Source: Anaerolineae bacterium
Lineage (GTDB): Bacteria > Chloroflexota > Anaerolineae > JAAYZQ01
Direction of reading: 5' to 3'
Length of the DNA: 12,468 nt
Assembly (NCBI GenBank): GCA_016926595.1
Contig: JAFGOG010000023.1
Location: 1-12,468 of the forward strand
Position 1 is the first letter of the stretch; every line of letters starts with the position of its first letter. The translations under genes were made by a program, and so were the position numbers. This document shows positions 7,408 to 12,468 of the stretch, one piece after another. The notes below the pieces were generated by a model, which saw only the letters and a list, made by a program, of their open reading frames with translations, was not told the DNA's origin and did not search any database.

Positions 7408-7843
7408 CGCTTATGGCCTTCTTATTCAGATTCATTTCAGGGTAGGGGTGGGGAAAGCAGCCGAGCTGGCAATACCACACCCGCAGGCCCAGGCTTTCGA
7501 CTGCGCTGCTGGCTTCCAGGCGGCCGATGCCCAGATTATCGGCGACGCGCCAGATGGCGCTGCAGGGGAGGCCCGCCTCGCCAGTTTCTGCTCGCAGCGC
7601 AGCCTCCAGGTGTGGCGGCACCTGGGCCATGGGGCGCACTATTTTGTGTGTACCGTCGGCCTTGGAACCGTAGCCGAACAGGCCAAGCTGGCAGCGGAAG
7701 ATGCGCACCCCCATCTTGTCCGCTGCGCGTCCAACTTCCAACGGTTCTATATCTAGCTCCTCGGCAATGGCATGGGCTTGCTGGCAGGCTAGCTGCCCGT
7801 CCTCCAGGTGATCCTGTACAGCCTGGCGTAAACGTTCGTCCAT
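7385..7843 (-). CDS. Duplicated helix-rich/CQLGxF-motif protein, first gene of the moa operon
   Basis: I cannot name this 152-aa protein. It contains two clear copies of one unit, residues 17-56 and 91-130, offset by 74 and aligning without gaps. Each starts with (G)L-x-C, has a helical stretch AxxIAEELxIxxLE / WRVADNLGIGRLE that looks like a helix-turn-helix, and ends in CQLGLF or CQLGCF. Four cysteines recur at matching places (20/94 and 51/125), with a fifth at 129, so metal or Fe-S binding is possible. The first unit is followed by GYGSKADG and a linker. There is no signal peptide or membrane segment. The ATG at 7843 has a strong AGGAAGGA (7848-7855), and a good promoter lies upstream. 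Its 3' end overlaps moaA, so the two are cotranslated. A role as regulator or metal-responsive partner of molybdenum-cofactor synthesis is inference from position and the HTH-like helices. Confidence 0.85.
   Translation of the reverse strand: MDERLRQAVQDHLEDGQLACQQAHAIAEELDIEPLEVGRAADKMGVRIFRCQLGLFGYGSKADGTHKIVRPMAQVPPHLEAALRAETGEAGLPCSAIWRVADNLGIGRLEASSAVESLGLRVWYCQLGCFPHPYPEMNLNKKAISGALSVSG
7417..7422 (-). promoter_or_regulatory. Ribosome binding site of moaA
   Basis: AGAAGG on the minus strand, 9 nt before the GTG at 7407. It lies inside the coding region of the preceding gene and supports GTG 7407 as the moaA start despite the 23-nt overlap. Confidence 0.6.
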
Positions 7844-7870
7844 GTTGTCCTTCCTGCAATAGTTAGCCGG

Positions 7871-7899
7871 ATTTTACTCCATTCGGCTGCAAATGGCAA
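7871..7899 (-). promoter_or_regulatory. Sigma-70-like promoter of the moa operon
   Basis: On the minus strand, TTGCCA (7899-7894, 5 of 6 to TTGACA) and TAAAAT (7876-7871, 5 of 6 to TATAAT) are separated by exactly 17 bp. Transcription would start near 7864, giving a short leader with the AGGAAGGA ribosome site at 7855-7848 and the ATG at 7843. The -35 box overlaps one arm of the inverted repeat at 7887-7932. Confidence 0.65.
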
Positions 7900-7932
7900 A
7901 CCCCTGTGCTTTCGGCGCTGCGCCATTTGCAG
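7887..7932. repeat. 11-bp perfect inverted repeat between divergent promoters
   Basis: CTGCAAATGGC (7887-7897) and GCCATTTGCAG (7922-7932) are exact reverse complements separated by 24 bp. The left arm overlaps the -35 box of the minus-strand moa promoter, and the right arm contains the whole -35 box (TTGCAG) of the plus-strand tRNA promoter. The arm centres are 35 bp apart, about 3.3 helical turns. It could be a two-site operator, a hairpin, or simply mirrored promoter sequence; which one cannot be told from the sequence. Confidence 0.7.
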
Positions 7933-7955
7933 AATCGTCAGAAGTGCGCTATACT
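7927..7955 (+). promoter_or_regulatory. Sigma-70-like promoter of the tRNA-Pro gene
   Basis: TTGCAG (7927-7932) and TATACT (7950-7955) with 17-bp spacing. The predicted start near 7962 lies about 7 nt before the first base of the mature tRNA at 7969. Confidence 0.65.
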
Positions 7956-7968
7956 GGGGCTGTTGTAA

Positions 7969-8046
7969 CGGGGCGTAGCGCAGACCGGTCAGCGCGCACG
8001 GTTCGGGTCCGTGAGGTCGGTGGTTCAAATCCACTCGCCCCGACCA
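7969..8046 (+). tRNA. tRNA-Pro(CGG), CCA encoded
   Basis: A full cloverleaf of 78 nt including CCA. The acceptor stem CGGGGCG pairs with CGCCCCG, giving the C1-G72 pair typical of bacterial tRNA-Pro. The D stem is GCGC/GCGC, the anticodon stem CACGG/CCGTG encloses loop TTCGGGT, and the T arm GGTGG-TTCAAAT-CCACT closes with a G-T pair. The discriminator A and CCA are encoded (8043-8046). The anticodon at loop positions 34-36 is CGG, reading the proline codon CCG, with G37 next to it. The closest pattern I know is E. coli tRNA-Pro(CGG). It has its own promoter upstream and a hairpin downstream. Confidence 0.96.
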
Positions 8047-8050
8047 AAAT

Positions 8051-8086
8051 GAATGGGCAGTCTGCAATTCGCAGATCTGCCCATTC
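8051..8086. terminator. Hairpin after tRNA-Pro and livF, probable two-way terminator
   Basis: GAATGGGCAG (8051-8060) pairs with CTGCCCATTC (8077-8086), and TCTGC (8061-8065) pairs with GCAGA (8071-8075), with a single bulged T and loop AATTC: 15 bp in all. On the plus strand a broken T-rich tract follows; on the minus strand ATTTTGG follows. It lies 4 nt after the tRNA CCA and 23 nt after the livF stop, the right place to end both converging transcripts. The T tracts are imperfect, so efficiency is uncertain. Confidence 0.65.
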
Positions 8087-8109
8087 GTCTATTTCGCTAT
8101 TTGTCGTTT

Positions 8110-8823
<714 letters not shown>

Positions 8824-8824
8824 G

Positions 8825-9595
8825 TTACGCGACCGCCCTCCTTCCCAGGTAGGCTTCGATCACTTTCGGGTTACGTTGGATCTCTGCCGGCGTCCCCTCG
8901 GCGATCTTTTCCCCATAGTCCAGCACCGTCACTGTCTCGGAAATGCCCATCACTACCCGCATCTGGTGCTCGATCAGCAGGATGGTGGTGCCCAGCTCAT
9001 CACGCAGGCGGCGGATGAAGGCCATCATCTCCCGCGTCTCGGCCGGGTTCATGCCGGCCGTTGGCTCATCCAGCAATAGCAGGGCGGGCTTGCTGGCCAG
9101 CGCACGGGCGACCTCCAGGCGGCGCTGCTGGCCGTAAGGCAGGTTCTTAGCCATCCAGTCCCCCCGGCCGGTCAGCCCTACAAAAGCCAGCAGGCGGCGG
9201 GCTTCTTCCACCGTCGCTTGCTCCTCTTTGAGGACGCCAGGCGTGTGCAGGATCGCGCCAAACAACCCCGCTTTCATGTGAGGGTGTTCGCCAACCATTA
9301 CATTCTCGATGACGGTCATGTTGTTGAACAGCCGGATATTCTGGTAGGTGCGGGCGATGCCCAGGCGCGTGATACGGTCGGGCAGCAGGCCTTCCACCGG
9401 GTCACCCTGGAACAGGATCGTCCCCTCTTCATGCCGGTAGAAACCGGTGACGCAGTTGAAGAAAGTGGTCTTGCCTGCCCCGTTCGGCCCGATTATGCTG
9501 TGGATGGAGCGCTCCTTGATCTCGACGTCGAATTGGCTGACCGCAGTCAGGCCGCCAAAGCGCTTCGTGACCTGTTTTGCTTCTAGAATTGCCAT
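8825..9595 (-). CDS. livG: Branched-chain amino acid ABC transporter ATP-binding protein LivG
   Basis: The first ATPase of the Liv/HAAT importer, 256 aa. Walker A is GPNGAGKTT (36-44), followed by the LivG-typical insertion with RLGIARTYQNIRLFNNMTV (Q-loop), signature LPYGQQRRLEVARA from 152, Walker B LLLLDEPTAG with Asp176 and Glu177, and LIEHQM with the H-loop histidine. The C-terminus PKVIEAYLG is typical of LivG. The YGQQ in place of SGGQ is normal for this family. The ATG at 9595 has AGGAG (9608-9604) upstream. The gap to livM is 29 bp and to livF 1 bp. It pairs with LivF to drive transport. Confidence 0.96.
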   Translation of the reverse strand: MAILEAKQVTKRFGGLTAVSQFDVEIKERSIHSIIGPNGAGKTTFFNCVTGFYRHEEGTILFQGDPVEGLLPDRITRLGIARTYQNIRLFNNMTVIENVMVGEHPHMKAGLFGAILHTPGVLKEEQATVEEARRLLAFVGLTGRGDWMAKNLPYGQQRRLEVARALASKPALLLLDEPTAGMNPAETREMMAFIRRLRDELGTTILLIEHQMRVVMGISETVTVLDYGEKIAEGTPAEIQRNPKVIEAYLGRRAVA

Positions 9596-9624
9596 AATTC
9601 CCTCTCCTGCCAGTAGTTGGTTAG

Positions 9625-11316
9625 CTAGGCTAGGACGGTGATCTGTTTCTCACCGCTTTCGTCCAGGGGCTCGGTTTCGGCTTCGTGTAGCTCGAGCTTG
9701 CGCCGCGCCTCTGGGATTAGGCCTTCGGGCCGGGTGAGCATCATGAACACCAGCGCGGCGCCAAAGAGCAGCAGCCGGTATTCTGAGAACTCGCGCAGGA
9801 TCTCGGGCAGACCAACCAGGGCGACTGCGCCGACGAGCACGCCGGGAATGCTGCCCATGCCGCCGACGATGATCACCGACAGGGCGTTGATCGAGATCAT
9901 CAGCGTAAAGCTGTGGGGGTAGATCGAACCGATCATGGTCGCAAAGAAGGCGCCGCTCAGCCCAGAGAAGGCGGCGCCGGTGGCAAAGGCCAGCAGCTTG
10001 GTTCTGACCAGGTCGATGCCCATCGCCTGGGCGACATCTTCATCCTCGCGCAACGCCATCCAGGCCCGGCCCAGCCGCGAGTCCTTAACCCGGATGGCCA
10101 CAAAGGCAGCCAGTAGGCAGCCAATCACGATGAGGTAATACAGGCTGCCCGGGGTGTTAAAGTCAATCGGCCCGATGATTGGCCTGGGGATGCGGGTGAT
10201 GCCGTTTGAGCCGCCAATGAGTGGTTTGAGCCAGTCAGAAAGGGCGACGATGCGGATGATCTCGCCAAAGCCAAGGGTGACGATGGCCAGATAGTCGCCG
10301 CGCATGCCCAGCACGGGAACGCCCAAGATGATGCCGGCCAGCGTGGCAATCAGCACGGCAAAGGGCAGTGCTGACCAAAAGCTCAACTGGAAGCCGAACA
10401 GCTGCATGGTGGCCCACTGGATTTCGGGGGAGGTCAGGACGCCCATGGTGTAGGCGCCGAGGGCAAAGAAGGCGACGTAGCCCAGGTCAAGCAGTCCGGC
10501 AAAGCCGACCACGATGTTGAGCCCCAGGCCCATGAGAATATATAGCCCCACAAAATCCAGCACTTGGCTGGGGTAAGAGCCGGTGAGAGGCAGGAGCAGC
10601 ACAACCAGTGCTGCCAGGACAATCTGGCTGATCTTGTATGTGCGCTGCCCCGAAGGAGGCAGGTTGGCGATGCGTTGCCTGACCGGGCCTCCGACTCCGG
10701 CCCATAGGTAGGTTGCGCCTGCCCCGACTACAAAGATGATCACGGCAACGATCAGGCTGAGCCCTCGCTGGGCAAAGAAGGCGCTGCCCAAGATCGCCAA
10801 GAGCGGTATCAGGGCCAGTCCCAGGATTATGGCCCGGCGCATCCGGTCCGGCAGCAGGTAGATGGCTCCCACCAATGCTCCTAAGATCAGGCCGAACAGC
10901 AAAAGGATGATGATACCAGGGAGCAGTTCCTGGCCGAAGGTTAGCAGATCGTAGAGCTGGGGTGAGGCCCGGACAAGGACGGAACGCAGATTGATCCAGT
11001 GGCCGACGAGCACCAGCGCGGCCAGGAAAACGCTGATCAGCAACCCAACCAAGCCTCCACTGGCGACTACTAACCAGCGTGGAAGCGTATCCTGGGAGGC
11101 AGCCAGCATGCGGCGCACGGCCATGGAGCAGAAGAACAGGTAGGCGATCAGCAGCAGGGTCTGGCCTAGCGACAGGATCGGGTAGATCACTGCCCGGACC
11201 GTGGACACCTCGACGATGCCGATAAGACAAATCAGCAGGGTGACAATGCCGCCGATCAGTCCCGTCCGGATTGCCGGAGATAGGTCGAAACGAGTGTTCA
11301 CATCTCGAATCTGCAT
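9625..11316 (-). CDS. livM: Branched-chain amino acid ABC transporter permease LivM with long N-terminal membrane extension
   Basis: An inner-membrane permease, 563 aa, much longer than usual LivM (about 300-425). The core runs from about residue 228 to the end and carries the family segments LGLNIVVGFAGLLDLGYVAFFALGAY, GDYLAIVTLGFGEIIRI and the ATPase-contact loop ALREDEDVAQAMGID, then the LTRPEGLIP ending. The first about 225 residues are an extra block with six likely membrane helices (about 17-37, 43-65, 82-105, 132-154, 161-181, 185-207) that I do not recognise. E. coli LivM also has an N-terminal extension, but a shorter one. The frame is open throughout, so this is not a frameshift artefact. 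The ATG at 11316 has AAAGGAAG (11330-11323) 6 nt upstream. An acidic cytoplasmic tail follows the last helix. Confidence 0.93.
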   Translation of the reverse strand: MQIRDVNTRFDLSPAIRTGLIGGIVTLLICLIGIVEVSTVRAVIYPILSLGQTLLLIAYLFFCSMAVRRMLAASQDTLPRWLVVASGGLVGLLISVFLAALVLVGHWINLRSVLVRASPQLYDLLTFGQELLPGIIILLLFGLILGALVGAIYLLPDRMRRAIILGLALIPLLAILGSAFFAQRGLSLIVAVIIFVVGAGATYLWAGVGGPVRQRIANLPPSGQRTYKISQIVLAALVVLLLPLTGSYPSQVLDFVGLYILMGLGLNIVVGFAGLLDLGYVAFFALGAYTMGVLTSPEIQWATMQLFGFQLSFWSALPFAVLIATLAGIILGVPVLGMRGDYLAIVTLGFGEIIRIVALSDWLKPLIGGSNGITRIPRPIIGPIDFNTPGSLYYLIVIGCLLAAFVAIRVKDSRLGRAWMALREDEDVAQAMGIDLVRTKLLAFATGAAFSGLSGAFFATMIGSIYPHSFTLMISINALSVIIVGGMGSIPGVLVGAVALVGLPEILREFSEYRLLLFGAALVFMMLTRPEGLIPEARRKLELHEAETEPLDESGEKQITVLA

Positions 11317-11340
11317 CTGTTTCTTCCTTTCCGCTTCCGC

Positions 11341-12432
11341 CTATGCCTTGGTGGTCGCCAGGCGCTCGCCCAGGATGCCGGTCGGCCGGAAGATCAGGAC
11401 CAGGACCAGCATGATGAAGGCCAGTGCGTCTTTGAGCTGATACGGGGCGGGGATGCAGCCGGTCGTGCCCCAAGAGCATGCTCCATCCAGAACCAGGTTG
11501 GGGAAGAGCGATTCGGCGATGCCCAGAAACATGCCGCCCAGCATGGCCCCGACCACGTTGCCGATTCCGCCCAATACCGCTGCGGTAAAGGCCTTGATGC
11601 CGGGAAAAAAGCCCATGTCGAACTTGACCTGTTTGAACAACAGGGCATAGAAAAAGCCAGCCGCACCGGCCAGCGCACCTCCAATAACGAAGGTGATGAC
11701 GATGATCCGGTCGACGTCAATGCCCATCAAGGCGGCGGTGTCCTTGTCCTCTGAGACTGCCTGCATCGCCTTGCCGGTCTTGGTGAGCTGTACAAAGACG
11801 TAGAGGATGGCCAGAAAAAACAGTGCCGCGACGATGACCACTACCTGGGTTTTCAGGACGTCAGTGCCAAGGAGGTTCCATTTACCTTTCAGCAGGTCAA
11901 TGTCCGGATAGCCTTTGACGTTCGAGCCAAACAGTCCGAGAAAAGTATACTGGAGAAAGTAGGAAGCGCCGATGGCGGTGATGAGCGGCACCAGGCGAGG
12001 AGCCCGGCGCAGCGGCCGGTAGGCGATCCGTTCCAACATGACGGCGAGGACCAGTGACACGACCATGGCGAGCAGGAGGATGATGGCCAGACCGGCAATG
12101 GTGAATCCCCATCCGCGGTCGAACCAGCCGGCCTGATCCATGGCGCCTGCCACAAAGTAGCCGATAAAGGGACCGGCCATGAAAATCTCGCTGTGGGCAA
12201 AGTTGATCATGCGCAGGATACCATAGACCAAGGTGTAGCCAAGGGCGATAAGGGCATAGATGCCACCTTGGGCGATGCCGTAGATAAGCAGATCCAGCCA
12301 TTGCGTGAGGGTATATTGACCCCAGGTCAGGGTGTTGATCACACCATAGATCACCACGGCCAGGATGACTAACCCAATGATCCACATGGCCAGCATCGTC
12401 CCAGACACGCGTCTTCTCAGGCGTTGAAGCAT
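11341..12432 (-). CDS. livH: Branched-chain amino acid ABC transporter permease LivH
   Basis: The partner permease of LivM, 363 aa (family about 300). A basic N-terminus and one extra membrane segment (about 15-34) precede the family core, which starts at LIYGIAQGGIYALIALGYTLVYG and RMINFAHSEIFMAGPFIGYF. The cytoplasmic loop QAVSEDKDTAALMGID, which contacts the ATPase, is intact, as are AVLGGIGNVVGAMLGG and the RPTGILGE ending. Near the C-terminus an insertion around CSWGTTGC (Cys319, Cys326) sits in a loop between the last membrane helices and could be a disulfide. The ATG at 12432 is preceded by AGGAG (12444-12440). It is the first liv gene in view. The binding protein livK usually lies next to it and is not within the window. 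The substrate could be branched-chain amino acids or related amides; the permease does not decide this. Confidence 0.94.
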   Translation of the reverse strand: MLQRLRRRVSGTMLAMWIIGLVILAVVIYGVINTLTWGQYTLTQWLDLLIYGIAQGGIYALIALGYTLVYGILRMINFAHSEIFMAGPFIGYFVAGAMDQAGWFDRGWGFTIAGLAIILLLAMVVSLVLAVMLERIAYRPLRRAPRLVPLITAIGASYFLQYTFLGLFGSNVKGYPDIDLLKGKWNLLGTDVLKTQVVVIVAALFFLAILYVFVQLTKTGKAMQAVSEDKDTAALMGIDVDRIIVITFVIGGALAGAAGFFYALLFKQVKFDMGFFPGIKAFTAAVLGGIGNVVGAMLGGMFLGIAESLFPNLVLDGACSWGTTGCIPAPYQLKDALAFIMLVLVLIFRPTGILGERLATTKA

Positions 12433-12468
12433 GGCAACTCTCCTGTGTTGTATCAGGCAGGGGCGAGC

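Noticed and set aside
7969..8046. tRNA 3' end as an integration site of a mobile element
   Set aside because: No integrase, no direct repeat of the tRNA end in the window, and housekeeping genes lie on both sides.
7789..8067. Minus-strand open frame of 92 codons with SGRVDLNHRPHGPEP
   Set aside because: It is the antisense translation of the tRNA-Pro gene, a well-known false protein, and overlaps the promoters and the start of the CQLGxF gene.
9625..11316. LivM as two genes joined by a sequencing error
   Set aside because: One frame stays open for 563 codons with a good ribosome site at the first ATG and no stop or start signal at the junction near residue 228.

Overview
The window is GC-rich bacterial chromosome with tight gene packing and no mobile element, CRISPR array or phage gene. 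My best guess at the source is a Chloroflexota (Anaerolineae-like) bacterium. This rests on overall gene style, a long RecJ with a Bacillus-type C-terminal extension, large Liv permeases and a CCAAAAT heptamer repeat. It is an inference, not a proof.

Layout. (1) Positions 2-5851, plus strand, form a tight four-gene cluster: the C-terminal half of a UvrD/PcrA/AddA-type helicase (cut by the window edge), a separate PD-(D/E)XK nuclease with an AddB-like four-cysteine Fe-S pattern, the ssDNA exonuclease RecJ, and the tRNA(Ile)-lysidine synthetase TilS. Gaps are 4-6 bp. The first three look like a DNA end-processing or recombination set. TilS carries three heptamer repeats inside its reading frame. 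(2) Positions 5880-7843, minus strand, form a molybdenum-cofactor operon. A small protein built of two copies of a helix-rich unit ending in CQLGxF comes first, then moaA and moaC, each overlapping the gene before it. (3) Positions 7844-8109 are the only sizeable gap between protein genes (266 bp). They hold two divergent sigma-70-like promoters whose -35 boxes overlap the arms of an 11-bp perfect inverted repeat, a tRNA-Pro(CGG) on the plus strand, and a hairpin that may stop transcription from both sides. No gene-free stretch exceeds 300 bp. (4) Positions 8110-12432, minus strand, encode a Liv/HAAT-family ABC importer in the order livH, livM, livG, livF. LivM has an extra N-terminal block of about 225 residues with six predicted membrane segments. 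The substrate-binding protein (livK) is not in the window and would be expected upstream, beyond 12468.

How the parts work together. The helicase would unwind DNA while the Fe-S nuclease and RecJ trim strands, in the manner of AddAB or RecQ/RecJ resection. TilS modifies the Ile-tRNA anticodon so that AUA is read correctly. MoaA and MoaC carry out the first two steps from GTP to cyclic pyranopterin monophosphate. LivHMGF imports branched-chain or related amino acids or amides. The most unusual items are the duplicated CQLGxF protein fused to the moa operon, the mirrored promoter/inverted-repeat region in front of it, the split helicase/nuclease pair next to recJ, and the enlarged LivM.
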